In this document: in pieces, positions 41,645-53,278 of the stretch
Layout: each line of letters opens with the position of its first letter
Position numbering within the stretch: the stretch's first letter is position 1
Source: Anodontia alba
Lineage: Eukaryota; Mollusca; Bivalvia; Lucinida; Lucinidae
Direction: 5' to 3'
Length of the DNA stretch: 64,000 bases
NCBI GenBank assembly: GCA_964016985.1
Contig: OZ024825.1
Location: 2,167,501 to 2,231,500, forward strand
Program-made: the position numbers and the translations under genes
The notes under the pieces: generated by a model
What the model was told of the DNA's origin: nothing
The model's database searches: none
The model's input: only the letters and a program-made list of their open reading frames with translations

Positions 41645-41735
41645 AAGCCTGTTTTTTGCAAACAGGCAAAAAGTGTGGATCCTGATCAGACTGCTCCTAG
41701 GAGAGCAGTCTGATCTGGGTCCATAATGTTTGCAA
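41645..41735. repeat. M11-like hairpin
   Basis: GTGTGGATCCTGATCAGACT and its partner AGTCTGATCTGGGTCCATAA around CCTAGG. Confidence 0.6.
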
Positions 41736-42269
41736 AAATGACTTTTAAATCACAAGCAAATGACAAAGAAGATGACAATTATTGTGAGTGGCAGTTTAAG
41801 GGTTAAAATTCCTTGGGTAGTTTATTAGAAATAGCGGCGTTATTACAAATTGGCACCTACTAGAATGCTTGCTATCGTATATTTTTTATACCATTAGATG
41901 GACAAATTATACATGTATGTGTGCGAAATGATAATTAGCTTTTATCCACATGACCAGGATATGTCTCAGGATTCTTTAATATAAGACCACTGTCAGATTC
42001 AAATTTCTGGTCACGTCACTTGTTTTGTACTTGCGGACTCGCTGTTTACATGTTTTTTCATATCAGGGAAACGCGTTTTAATATTCTCCCTTTTATATCA
42101 GCAAAAGTGAGGTCAAGATATCAGTGACTGTTTTCGAGATACGTAATAATGATAGTTCGTCTGTCATTACTGACAATGACCAATCTTAATCACTAATCAC
42201 ATGCGAGAAATGCTATTGTTTGTGTGGTCTAAGATAGCTGATTAGACCACTTCTAGCTCTAAAATGTCT
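41736..42269. other. Unassigned DNA
   Basis: No feature recognised. Confidence 0.4.
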
Positions 42270-43740
42270 GTTGCAGATGGAACAACAGAGGTCAGAGCAA
42301 GACAGCTCTGTTGGTGATGCTCTTAGATCTGGCTTTGCACTGGGCACGTTTCTGCTTCGCTGATTCGTTTTGCCTCATATTCACTAGCACCTCTTCTGAT
42401 GAGGCCTCGCCACTTTGCTCGGCCCTGTGCTTTATTCCCATGACTCTGTTGGTATGTTGAAATCCTTGAGGGAGGCTTTGAGGGTGTCTTTGTATCGCTT
42501 CTTCTGACCACCATGGGAGCGTTTGCCTATTTCTAGTTCTGCATAGAGGATTTTCTTTGGCAAACGTTCCTCAGGCTTCCTGGTAACATGGCCTGTCCAT
42601 CTTAACTGTGCCAGTTTCAGAAGAGTATGTACACTCTGCATCCCTGTCCTTTTCAGGACCTGTGTCTGGAATCCTGTCTTGCCACTTAATCTTTAAAAGT
42701 TTTCTAAGGCAGCTTGTATGGAAGTGGTTCAATCTTTTGGCGTGCCGTTGGTAAACTGTCCACGTTTCGCATGCATACAATAGTGTTGGCAGCACCACAG
42801 CTTTGTAGACGTTCAGCTTTGTGCCAAGCCTGATTCCACTTCGATCCCAAACACTACCACGTAGTCTGCCAAATGCTGTACTAGCTTTGACAATCCTGGC
42901 ATTGACTTCATCATCAATGTGCACGACTCTTGACAATGTGCTTCCAAGGTAGGTGAACTTGACTACCACTTGCAATCTTTGACCTTCCACTGTAATGATG
43001 GGCTCCTTGTAAGGCTTGCCAGGTGCTGGTTGATAAACCACCTCGGTCTTTTTGATGCTGCTTGTGAGGTCATAGCTGTCACAGGAGTCAGATACTTGAT
43101 CTAATCTTTTTGCTTCTTCTCTTCTGTTGGAGCACCCTCTGCCATGTCAACAGCGAAAAGGAACGACAAGCACCTCTGTCTGCATCTTGGATTTGGCTTG
43201 CAACCTTCTTAAGTTGAAAAGCTTCCCATCAAAGCGATACCTAATAGGTACACCATGGTCACCATCCTGGAAAGCAGCTGTAAGCATGACAGAGAAAATC
43301 ATGCTGAACAGAGTTGGGGCTAGTACACAGCCTTGCTTGACACTATTTGTCACATGGGAATGGATCAGAAAACCCACCATCATTTTGGACCCGTGCAAGC
43401 ATACTATTGTGGAACTGCCTCATCATTGCTATGAACTTGGTCGGACAGCCAAACTTCGCCATAACTTTCCAAAAACCCTGACGACTGACTGTATCAAATG
43501 CTTTGGTAAGGTCAACAAAGGTCATGCAGAGGTCTATGTTCTAGCGACGGTTGGGAACTCGTCAAGCAGAAGATTACATTCCACCTCTGGTAGCGTCATC
43601 ATTGATAGATGATGGCCGATTAAGAAACTATCAAAGTGGCTTTGAAAGTGCTCAGCCCATCTTTTCAAGATAGCCTCTTTGTCAGTCAGAAGACTAGTTC
43701 CATCTGCACTGAGAAGACATACGTGACACATTAAGCATAA
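42270..43740 (-). pseudogene. LINE RT relic (second non-CR1 type)
   Basis: Minus-strand frames in order from the right: a segment LLTDKEAILKRWAEHF; the RT core TFVDLTKAFDTVSRQGFWK; VKQGCVLAPTLFSMIFS; a block RYRFDGKLFNLRRLQAKSK; then, after a gap in which the expected YADD block is missing, VYQPAPGKPYKEPI, FTYLGSTLS, YACETWTVYQRH, and LRWTGHVTRKPEERLPKK. Several frameshifts and about 100 missing residues show it is dead. The 5' part including the endonuclease is absent. The C-terminal reading ends near 42323. Confidence 0.8.
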
Positions 43741-43944
43741 CATTAGCTTGTGTGAAATTCAATAGGAATTTTGGACACCCTCGGCGTAGTCATGTGTTAT
43801 TCTTGTGGAAACATGAGAAGCAACGAGATTAAAAGGATGGTCGGCGTGTTGATGTATCAGAAAAGTGTTGATGATTTCACCTTTGTAGGTACGCGTTTTT
43901 TACAGATCTACCCATATATCGTCATTGTTTATTAGTAAATGTCA

Positions 43945-44140
43945 CTTAACGCTTAGCATACCGAGGAAAATTTCAGCAGACGACAGTTTGCAATATTGTT
44001 CTTATGTTTTCCAGAAAATAGGATTTTACATTTCATGCAAATTGTCTCTTAAAATTTTAAATCCTGTTCTCTGGGAAAATAGAAAAAATATCAATTTGTC
44101 GTCTGCTGAAAAAATTACTTAGGGAGTGGTAAAGTTTATG
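43945..44140 (+). mobile_element. M2 (octamer-core) MITE, copy 5
   Basis: TTAACGCTTAGCATACCGAG left; TTTGTCGTCTGCTGAAAAAA right. The first arm TTTCATGCAAATTGTCTCTT survives; the second arm has lost the octamer. Confidence 0.65.
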
Positions 44141-44186
44141 TAACTTTTTTTTCTGAAATAAGATCTGTGAAAATTTTTAGTCTTAT

Positions 44187-44707
44187 CAGTAGTAGTAGGA
44201 ACAGTAGTAGTAGTAGTAGTAGTAGTAGTAATAATAGTAGTAGTAGTAGTATAGTAGTAGTAGTAGTAGTAACAGCAGTAGTACTAGTAATAGTAGTAAC
44301 AGTAGTACCAGTACTAACAGTTGTAGTAGCAGCAGAAGTAGTAGTAGTGTAGTACTAGTAGTAGTAACAGTAGAAGTAGTAACAGTAGTAGTAGTAGTAG
44401 TAACAGTAGTAGTAGTAGTAGTAAAAGTAGTGGAAGTAGTAGTAGTAGAAGTAGTAGTAGAAGTAGTAATAGTATAGTAGTAGTAGTAGTAGTAGTAACA
44501 GCAGTAGTAGTAGTAATAGTAGTAACAGTAGTACTAGTACTAACGGTTGTAGTAGCAGCAGAAGTAGTAGTAGTGTAGTACTAGTAGTAGTAACAGTAGT
44601 AGTAAAAGTAGTGTAAGTAGTAGTAGTAGAAGGAGTAGAAGAAGTAGTAATAGAAGTAGTAATAGTAGTAGAAGTAGTAGTAACAGTAGTAGTAGTAGTA
44701 ATAGTAG
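44187..44707. repeat. AGT trinucleotide array
   Basis: About 520 bases of AGT with AAC/AGC/GAA variants and a roughly 290-bp higher-order duplication (44300-44360 resembles 44525-44600). Confidence 0.9.
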
Positions 44708-44882
44708 TTAAGGGGACTGGTTACACTTGGTAGAATTTCCCAATTTTTCACCAGAGAGACAATTTGTGTGATTTCCTGTTTGTTTTCCTACACTACAAGC
44801 CCCTTCTAAGAGGGAAAACATTTACCTAGGGGGCAAACTCTCCTTTTTATAGTAGACCCCTTTTCAAATGTGGACATAAGCA
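44708..44882. mobile_element. M7 MITE, partial
   Basis: TTAAGGGGACTGGTTACACT start and the TTTATAGTAGACCCCTTTTC block; no clear right end. Confidence 0.45.
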
Positions 44883-44984
44883 ATGATCTCTGACGGTAAA
44901 ATAGGCAATCTGTCCGTTTTTAGCGGGTTGTTTCAGCCTCCATGATTTTTCAATACCATTATATTTTGGTATTTTTAGGAGGAT

Positions 44985-45237
44985 ACATCGAGGGTTGAGC
45001 GCAAGACCTATAGTAACTCAAACATATTTTTGAAACCCTTGTTTAGCGGCAACTTGGACCCCTTTGTAAACAATGCAAATTTAGGTGCCATTGCTCATAC
45101 GAGCAATGGCACCTAAATTTTCATTGTTTACAGAAAGAAATGTTGTAATCTTCATAACGCCTTCATGGTGAAGAGATTAGGTTTTGGGAAAAACAACCAT
45201 CTGACTTACGCCAGTCTTGCGATCAACCCTCGACATA
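44985..45237 (+). mobile_element. M8 TIR element, copy 1
   Basis: ATCGAGGGTTGAGCGCAAGA left and TCTTGCGATCAACCCTCGA right. Central hairpin TAGGTGCCATTGCTCATACG and its partner, flanked by GTAAACAATG on both sides. Confidence 0.8.
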
Positions 45238-45399
45238 GTCTATAAAGAGGTACAAGTAGCCATATTGTAAATATTTGTCTAACAGAAGCCATATTTTATT
45301 TATCTAGGAGGAAGGGGTAATGTTTTTAGAAAAAACAAAACTGATCCAGATTTGGAATTTGTTTTCATGCAAATGAATGTTTCTGCATAACATTACAAA

Positions 45400-45463
45400 A
45401 AAAAAAAAAAAAAATAAAATAAATAAATAAATAAAAAATAAAAATAAAAAATACAGTAACATT
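45400..45463. repeat. A/AAAT low complexity
   Basis: A run and AAAT repeats preceding the M10 palindrome. Confidence 0.7.
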
Positions 45464-45590
45464 ACCCGGCAGGCACATGACGTAAATATAACGTCGTCTC
45501 AACGTCGATGCAACGTCATGACGTTGCATCAACGTTGAGGCGACGTTATATTTACGTCATGACGTTGCATCGACGTTGTGCCCGCTGGGT
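45464..45590. mobile_element. M10 ACGT palindrome element, copy 2
   Basis: ACCCGGCAGGCACATGACGT to GTGCCCGCTGGGT. One arm has an extra ATGACGTTGCATCGACGTT unit, an early step towards the arrays seen at 28250. Confidence 0.8.
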
Positions 45591-45993
45591 AGGGTATTAG
45601 CCAATTATTTTACTAAAATTAATGGCATAAAGCTATGTTTCCCATAGAAAATATGTTGCTCCAAACAATTAACAGACCGTATAGCAATGCTGTCATTTAA
45701 CCAGATGCTCCAGTAAGTTGGTTGTCTTAGAGATAAATACATGTATCAGTATGATTTTGTCTATTTTTACACAAATTATTAAGTTTTGTGATCTCATTAG
45801 ATCTACAAGACAATATCAATAATTAAGAACCCAGATCATTTTTGTCACAGTAAAATAAAAACATAAAAATACACCTGACTACTTGTAGTGTATCCCATAT
45901 CTACCCGCGGGTCTCATTTTTCTATGCACTATATGCAAATATATCTTGTGTTGCACAGTCATCTTTTAAATGCACATTACTGATTCAGGAAAT
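45591..45993. other. Unassigned DNA between two M8 copies
   Basis: No feature recognised. Confidence 0.4.
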
Positions 45994-46244
45994 ATATCGA
46001 GGGTTGAGCGCAAGACTAGCGTAAGTCAGATGGTTGTTTTTCCCCAAACCTAATCTCCTCACCATGAAGGCGTTATGAAGATTACAACATTTCTTTCTGT
46101 AAACAATGAAAATTTAGGTGCCATTGCTCGTATGAGCAATGGCACCTAAATTTGCATTGTTTACAAAGGGGTCCAAGTTGCCCCTAAACAAGGGTTTCAA
46201 AAATATGTTTGAGTTACAATAGTCTTGCGCTCAACCCTCGATAT
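45994..46244 (-). mobile_element. M8 TIR element, copy 2 (inverted)
   Basis: Same element as 44985-45237 in opposite orientation; ATCGAGGGTTGAGCGCAAGA and TCTTGCGCTCAACCCTCGAT ends. Both copies are nearly full length. Confidence 0.8.
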
Positions 46245-46462
46245 CTACAAGGTACTGGATGGAGGTTGCGTTTCTGCCACAGAAATTACCCTCTCAGCGG
46301 TCTGATCGGGTTCGTTACTGTTTGTCATCTGCCTAAGCCAGCTGCATCATTTAGTCACATTTTTAAATTGCAAAACCAAAATCTGTACATAGTTTGGGAT
46401 GATTACAGTAATATTTTTAGTTCGTCCAAATTTTAAGGATATTTACGGCATATACAACCATT

Positions 46463-46600
46463 AATTATTGCATAAAAAGCAGTATCGCACGTTATTAACA
46501 GCCGTGCATTAACCGGCGAAAAGCCGTGTATTAACAAGGCAATTCACACGCTGTTAATGCAAGGCCACGCAACTTTCAACATGATCGTACCGGAGCCATA
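46463..46600 (-). mobile_element. Fragment of the ATTATTGCATAAAAA element
   Basis: Matches the right part of 27472-27766 in reverse (AGCCGTGCATTAACCGGCGA, GCAATTCACACGCTGTTAAT). Confidence 0.6.
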
Positions 46601-46868
46601 GTTCTAATTACACATTGTGCTGTTTTTGGTGACAATCCTGTAATTGGATTTTAGACAAATAAAATTATTTGCATCTGTAATTTTGGGGAGTTACAATTCA
46701 GAAAAAAAATGGTTACACTAACTAGAATCTCGTATATTAACTAATATTAGAGTCCCATATTGTATTGATGAAAAATTGCGAGACAAGAAATAGTTATTGA
46801 AAGAAGTGTCTATATTAGTTGTTATTGGGGAAAGAAAGTAGATAATTTTTATTTGGGAGTACCCATCT

Positions 46869-47105
46869 TTTTTTTTTTTTTTTTGATTTGGGTTTTACGG
46901 CCCTTTCAAGAATATTTCACTTATATCGAGCCGATCGTTCATCGAAGGTGGGCGAAAACCGGAGAACCCGGAGAAAAACCACCTGACCATCCGTAAGCAG
47001 AACTTGGCTTTCCCACATATGACCCGAGCGAGGCTCGAACCACAGCGGTGAGAAACCTAATGGATTAAGAGTCAACTCTCTTATCCACTAGGCTACGGGG
47101 GCCCT
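46869..47105 (-). mobile_element. tRNA-Leu-like SINE S2
   Basis: Minus strand: head GGGCCCCCGTAGCCTAGTGG then ATAAGAGAGTT (A box), B box GGTTCGAGCCTC. The extra arm-like spacing and TTAA near the anticodon position suggest a tRNA-Leu ancestor. 3' end GGCCGTAAAACCCAAATC and an A tail (T run 46869-46884). Perfect 13-bp target duplication GGAGTACCCATCT at 46856-46868 and 47106-47118. Confidence 0.85.
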
Positions 47106-47118
47106 GGAGTACCCATCT

Positions 47119-48124
47119 ACTAGCGTAGATTTATATCATAGCATTTGCATAAGATTTGTTGTAGGCGATATGTGAAATAAGAAGCCGCATAATACTTACG
47201 AAGCATCACATTGCTGTTTTCAATTTGCCACAATATTACAGTATTAAAATTGTATTAATATTGCAGTTGTGAAGATCGGTTGTTATCAATAGGTCTGGAT
47301 TTTATCAAGTTTGTGTATCGGGATTACCTCCCCTTAAAAAACGAAGAGTTTTCAGAAAAACCATTTGAAGTGGAAATACTGTTTCTTCGAAGTAATTATA
47401 GTAATAAGTAAAGTTGACTTATAGTTTATTCGATTTTCTATATATATATATATATATATATATTGAAAGTAATAACACTTTCTGCTGATACCGAGTTTTA
47501 ATTTTGAGAAAAGTCAGAGGACGGGCGGCAGCATAGAGTTATTTGGGTCTTATGGTGAAGCAGTAATATAAACTTTTGAAAAATCATATAGGAACCCGTA
47601 GAAAATACAGAATTAATCAGAATAGGTCTGTTAACGTGGTCTAACAAAATACCAAATTTCGAGAAGAGCTGGTTATGAGTATACTTTACAAGTTAAATTA
47701 CACTTTAGACATTTCTCTACCTATTTTATAACCTATATTCTGATAGTATATATTCTGGGGATTTTTCAAAAATTTATGTTACTGCTTCCTCATACAAGTC
47801 CAAAAGTTAGATCTGTTTTGTGCTATGATCCAAATTCGTTAAAAGACGTCGAACAGACCGAAGGGAAATAATCCAGTTTACAACACTGAACAGGTTACTC
47901 TATGCTACCACTCGCCCCCGACGATTTCTCAAGAATCTTCAACCTGGAATTCGTGCTTTGGCACTTCAAGGGTTCTATGTCAGACACCGCAACACATTTT
48001 AGTTACTCAAGTGTCATAAAAAAAAAAATCACCTAATAAACGGTGCGGTGGGAGCATTAATTAGACTTGTTCCAGTTTTACTATACCGCTTACCTTTAAA
48101 AGCCTAAACCATCCAAGCACTCTG
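47119..48124. other. Unassigned DNA
   Basis: TA microsatellite at 47442-47463. No gene or family recognised. Confidence 0.4.
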
Positions 48125-48129
48125 ATGAT

Positions 48130-48397
48130 GTGGGCTGGGTGGCCTAGTGGTTAGTGCACTCGACTTTCATACGAATATCGTGGGTTCGAATCCCGCTCGG
48201 GTCGAGACAATTTTCAGACCATTAGTACGCCTAGCGACGTGCCCTGGGTTGAGTATAAAGTGGACAGGGTGGCGCTTGGTGACAGACAGTGTTACCAAGT
48301 ATACACGGGTGTTCCGTGAAAGCAAGACTGAACAAATACATGTGCATAACAATCGTCGCTGCCTCTATGTGCCTCGGGTGCCTGGTTGCGTTAAAAA
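48130..48397 (+). mobile_element. tRNA-headed SINE S3
   Basis: A box GGCCTAGTGGTTAGTGC and B box GGGTTCGAATCCC are intact, with a 5-bp T stem (GTGGG/CCCGC). The acceptor stem does not pair, so it is a SINE head and not a functional tRNA. Body includes CCTGGGTTGAGTATAAAGTG. It ends where M1 copy 6 begins. Confidence 0.65.
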
Positions 48398-48720
48398 CAT
48401 TACGAAAACACGCCTATTCACTTCCAAAAACTGAGTTTTCAGATCAAAAAAAAAATCTGATAGTTTCCATATTTCTGCTAAAAAACATAGATTGTGGGTA
48501 CTCGTTAGAACCGCCTCGCCGAGGCGGTTCTAATGAGTACCGTTTTTCTGCTCTGGGTACTCGTTAGAACCGCCTCGCCGAGGCGGTTCTAACGAGTACC
48601 AACAATCTATGTTTTTGAGTAGAAATAAGAAAAATAATGTATACCCATGTAAACCCCAGTTTTACTATATAAAAGTGGGGTTTAAGGGGGTTAATATTAT
48701 ATAGGCATGTTTTCGTGATG
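48398..48720 (+). mobile_element. M1 palindromic MITE, copy 6, duplicated core
   Basis: CATTACGAAAACACGCCTAT to AGGCATGTTTTCGTGATG. The central hairpin is present twice in tandem (about 48484-48540 and 48554-48610). Confidence 0.85.
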
Positions 48721-48848
48721 ATCCGCACAATAACAATAGCACTGATAAGTATTCACTGTGCGCACTAAAGATGTCTACGTACACAAAGTATCTTCATGTG
48801 GTCAGCGAAGAGATTTCGCTGGATGCACATTCAAGTGCTTCACTGTGT

Positions 48849-48947
48849 ACCCAGTAAATACACAACGCCTCAACAACGTCGTTACAACGTCGCTGCAACG
48901 TCTTGACGTTGCAGCGACGTTTTAACGACCTTGTGTGTTTGCTGGGT
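48849..48947. mobile_element. M10-like palindrome, variant
   Basis: ACCCAGTAAATACACAACGC left, TTGTGTGTTTGCTGGGT right; centre ACGTCGCTGCAACGTCTTGA. Confidence 0.7.
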
Positions 48948-50268
48948 AGTCTATTTCAGACAACTAATCTTAAATGACATACCAAAAGAAGCAAGAAACA
49001 CGATAAAAGTACCTTTATAAGTTTGACTGTGGTTTACATGAGGATGGGCTTACACCTTTATCAACCAAACATATTTTCAAATTTATGAGGCCCTCCCAGG
49101 GGTTTAGGGGCAACATGTCATTTATTTCAGTTGAACAAGGGAGCAAAGTCTAAAGATTAAGGGAACAGGAGAACAAAGGCAATTTTGAGGAACATTGAAA
49201 ATCAAGAGGACTCATTTATCGTTTGCCAAAAGTTTTATTATAAATATGAATTTAACTTCTGTGGATTTTATCGATGTGTAAACTCCGGCGAATCATTCAC
49301 TAACTCAAAGACTTTACTCAATTTACGAATTACGGCTTGAGGTTTGTATGCATGCGCACTGAAAGACTGATTCGTCTGAAGAGCCTTTTTCTCGCGATGC
49401 GGCTCAAATCTGTTCAAGAATTAAGGAGGTATTTCTTAGATACTGAAACAAGACCTGAGCCAAAAAATTACAGACGAACAAATGAATGTAAATACGGACG
49501 GACTATCTATTAAACACCCGGTATCACCCTCTCGTGAAGATCATGTTCAGCTGCGCTCGCTGAGAAGAAGGAGTGACAGAAGAAAATTGAAGTTTTAGAC
49601 AAACGCAAGACCGACGAAAATGACGTTTTTACGACTCTTTCAACATTATTCAAGACGTACGCATGACGAACGAGAACAAATTACTAATCCGCAGGCTATT
49701 ACCGGACCTCTAGTCTGTCCTAGTAGGAATGGCTAGGGATTCGGTACCGGCCTCTAGACACGCTAGAATTTCCAGCTTTAGAAAACAAACGTTTTGGCAG
49801 AAATTTGACCCAGAGCGGTTGTGAAGTAAGGAAGGAAGAAATATTGTAGTTTATATTGTTTATAAATGTTAGCATGGGCGATGACATTTTGAATATTTAC
49901 TTAGATATTTAATACAAATCACCTGTTAACTGGAATACATTGAACACTTATGTTACCTAGTTTACATGCAAATGAACTGTTAGGTGCTTGATGTTCTAAC
50001 ATATTTATTATTTGCAATGTGTTTTCCTCCGGAAGAAAAAAAAAAAAAAAAAAAAGCTCTTCGAACTTTCCGTCTAATGTAACTCTTTGCGCATGCCTGG
50101 CCTAAGTCCAGATGTCTAATTCTTTGGCTGACGTTTTCCAATTGACTACCGCTTGCGTGCACGAACAGCATAGGTTCTGGTGACTGCTGCTGCAGTTCTT
50201 TGTTCGTGCGTCCGTGGTTTCATGTGACTTTTGTTTTTCATTATTCGTTCCGCATCTGTCCATCTTTC
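48948..50268. other. Unassigned DNA
   Basis: A run at 50035-50055. No gene or repeat family recognised in 1.3 kb. Confidence 0.4.
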
Positions 50269-50582
50269 CATTACCAAAACATGCCTATTCAAATATACTG
50301 AAAAGTTTACCACCAAAAATGAAACTTTTCAGATAAAAAAAAATCTGATATTATTCATATTTCTGCTCAAAACATAGATTGTGGGTACTCGTTAGAACCG
50401 CCCCGCAAAACAGATTGTGGGTACTCGTTAGAACCGCCTCGACGAGGCGGTTCTAACGAGTACCCACAATCTATGTTTTTGAGCAGAAATAAGAAAAATA
50501 ATGTATACCCCTGTAAACCCCAGTTTTACTATATAAAAGTAGGGTTTAAGGGGGTCAAAACTATATAGGCGTTTTTGTGATG
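50269..50582 (+). mobile_element. M1 palindromic MITE, copy 7, duplicated arm
   Basis: CATTACCAAAACATGCCTAT to AGGCGTTTTTGTGATG. The left hairpin arm (ATTGTGGGTACTCGTTAGAA) is present twice before the single right arm. Confidence 0.85.
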
Positions 50583-50717
50583 CCTTCTTTTGGTGCCTTG
50601 GGAAGACTGTGCTTCGTGATTGTGGCATTTTTCCTGGATATTTTCACTTATATTTTGCTCAAATTTTGTTTAATTATATAAGGTGTATACAGCAGTTTTA
50701 TTTGCATGTTTATAACC

Positions 50718-50818
50718 ATCTGGTTAACGAGACAATTTGCATGAAATGTCAAATCCTATTTTCAGGGAAAATAAAAAAAAAAATTTCAAAATGTCATCTG
50801 CTGATTTTTTTTTACCCA
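50718..50818 (+). mobile_element. M2 MITE, right half
   Basis: GAGACAATTTGCATGAAATG through CAAAATGTCATCTGCTGA. Another remnant lies at 51856-51915. Confidence 0.5.
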
Positions 50819-51369
50819 GCATATATTCTTCTTACACTGTTGGTATTGTTTCATTTTGACTGGAATGTAAATATGAAACACAAAGCGTTAGTCTATGTTC
50901 ACATGTAATGGTCAAATATACAGGTAACATTGTCAAATACATATCCCAATTACGATATGTAAATAAGTAAAATTCTATTGAAACAAATGTTCAATAATGA
51001 TTGAAACAAAAAAAAATGTAAACACATATTATAATAGATAACAGAAAACACAAAGAAAGGAATGTTACATATAAGTCAGGGTATAACTAAATGACAATAA
51101 AGGCATTGTAGATATTGCATGATACACCACCATTGCAGGCAACATAACCCATTTTTCAGAAGGGCAGGTATAAGCCAAAATCCACTTTTCAGAAACATCA
51201 AAGACCAGATAACTCAAGAACTGGAATAGCTAGAGTAGCTGTCCTTGATCATTTTATGTTGCCCTTAGTCCTTCTGTTTCATCCAGGTATTTCACATGGC
51301 AAAGCAAATCAGATTGAAGGTTGTTTTTCAGACATATCAAGATTAACTCCTGGAACAGCCAGAGTAATT
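50819..51369. other. Unassigned DNA
   Basis: No feature recognised. Confidence 0.4.
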
Positions 51370-51476
51370 CCCAGTCAGCATTCTACGTAAATCTATATCG
51401 GGCCGTCATCGGCCCGTCAGGGTAGCTGACGGGCCGATGACGGCCCGATATAGATTTAAGTAGAATGCTAGCTGGG
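51370..51476. mobile_element. M9 palindromic MITE, copy 3
   Basis: CCCAGTCAGCATTCTACGTA to GTAGAATGCTAGCTGGG; hairpin of TATATCGGGCCGTCATCGGC. AATT on both sides may be the target duplication. Confidence 0.8.
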
Positions 51477-51939
51477 AATTCTCCTAAGCCATAATGTTGT
51501 CTTTATGAAAAGGATCATAACTCTATATAAAAATAGCCATATTTCCCTTAAGCACATGCTAGAAAAACTCATGCAGAGAGTTCAGATAAATGCTTTGCAC
51601 TTCATGAAAGTTGTTAAAGAACTCATTACCACAATCAGTCTTAATAATTTGATGGGCATGTGTGAGTAACTGGTAGAAACCCCAAAACAGCTGAAGCAGC
51701 AGCCGTTTGTTCAGGATCTAGACAATTAGTACTTTTTATACCCCGCCACATGATAGTGGCAGGGTATTATGGTTTCATGTTGGACGTCCATGCGTTGTGT
51801 CTGTCGTATGTCCATCCACACTTTGGAATATCTTACTATGCTTTCTGGTTAAGATAAAAAAATTATTTCAAAATGTCATCTGCTGACATTTTTACCCAGG
51901 ATGCTAAGCACTTATGAAGAAAAATATTATTCAAAACAA
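51477..51939. other. Mostly unassigned
   Basis: A short repeat-like fragment ATACCCCGCCACATGATAGT with its inverted partner at 51738-51770 and the M2 remnant at 51856-51915. Confidence 0.35.
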
Positions 51940-52665
51940 ATGTCCACATGAATTTTCTGCTTATCTTCAAACAGTGTTAGTACAGTCATAATCAAAATGG
52001 TTTCATCAAACTGTTCTGCTTATCTTCCCTCTAAACATTGCTCATAGTCAAAATCAAAACAGTTCCATCAAACTATTCTACTTATCTTCCCTCTAAACAT
52101 TGCTGATACAATCATAATCAAAACAGTTTCATCAAACTATTCTGCTTATCTTCAGTCTAAACATTGCTGATAGAGTCAAAATCAAAACCATTTCATCAAG
52201 CTATTCTACTAATTTTCTGTCTAAACATTGCTGATACAGTCAAAATCAAAACCATTTCATCAAGCTATTCTGCTAATTTTCAGTCTAAACATTGCTGATA
52301 CAGTCAAAATCAAAACAGTTTCATCAAGCTCTTTTGCTAATCTTCAGCCTAAACATTACTAAAACAGTCATAATCAAAACCATTTCATCAAACTATTCTG
52401 CTAATCTATCACGTTAACATTTTTGGTACAGTCATAATCAAAACAGTTTCATCAAACATTGCTGGTACAATCGTAATCAAATCAGTTCCATCAACCTATT
52501 CTGCTTTTCATCAGCCTAAATCGTAATCAGATCAGTTTCATCAAACTATTCTGATTATCTTCAGCCTAAACATTACTGATACAGTCATAATCAAAACAGT
52601 TTTATCAAACTATGTTGCTTAACTTCAGCCTAAACATTGCTGGTACAGTCATAATAACAAGAAAT
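51940..52665. repeat. 64-bp minisatellite
   Basis: About eleven units with CTAAACATTGCTGATACAGT, CATAATCAAAACAGTTTCAT and CAAACTATTCTGCTTATC. Spacing of 64 bases measured between 52157 and 52221; some units are shortened. Confidence 0.85.
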
Positions 52666-53029
52666 TCATCGAATGGCTATGTCATGACTGCTGATGGTTT
52701 TCAAGAAACAGAGCTAGACGCACGGACTAAACAATGTTCAGCCAAACCTGAAAAGTAGGTCAAGGTCAGTAAAAGTCAGTGATAGTGGTGCAGCACGGCG
52801 GATGTGTGTATAAGTTTCATTAGACTAGGAGCCTTGGTGTTTGAGAAATGGAGCTAAATGCACAGACTTATCATTGTTTATGCCTGCGACAAAGACGACA
52901 TCAATGCCTGATCCCTATCACATGCCTGCTTGCTAAAACAGTCATGACAAAAACATGCTCATCAAACTATTATAGAAGGAAGAAGCGCTGAAGCAAAAAT
53001 TATTACCTATACAACAAAACATTTTCATA

Positions 53030-53278
53030 CAGGGCCTAGTTGTTCAAAGCATGGTTAGCTTAACGAGCTTGTTAGTGGTCAAAATGTTAACTGTCCTAGT
53101 AAGTACAATATCTATTTCACAGGTATTTTTGCTGAAAAAAATGTGAGTAGCTTTTGCAAATGCAAAAGCTACTTACATTTTTTCAGCAAAAATATTACTG
53201 TATATTCCATATTTAATGATAAAAAATTTAATGATACGTCAACTAATGACATTGTTAATTTTGAACAACAGAGCCCTA
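53030..53278 (+). mobile_element. M3 MITE, copy 2
   Basis: CAGGGCCTAGTTGTTCAAAG and TTGAACAACAGAGCCCT ends; interior TGTGAGTAGCTTTTGCAAAT hairpin. Confidence 0.75.

Noticed and set aside
44167..44352. Ser/Val repeat protein
   Set aside because: Translation of the AGT array.
48130..48205. Functional tRNA gene
   Set aside because: A and B boxes and a T stem are good, but the acceptor stem does not pair and the sequence runs on into a SINE body.
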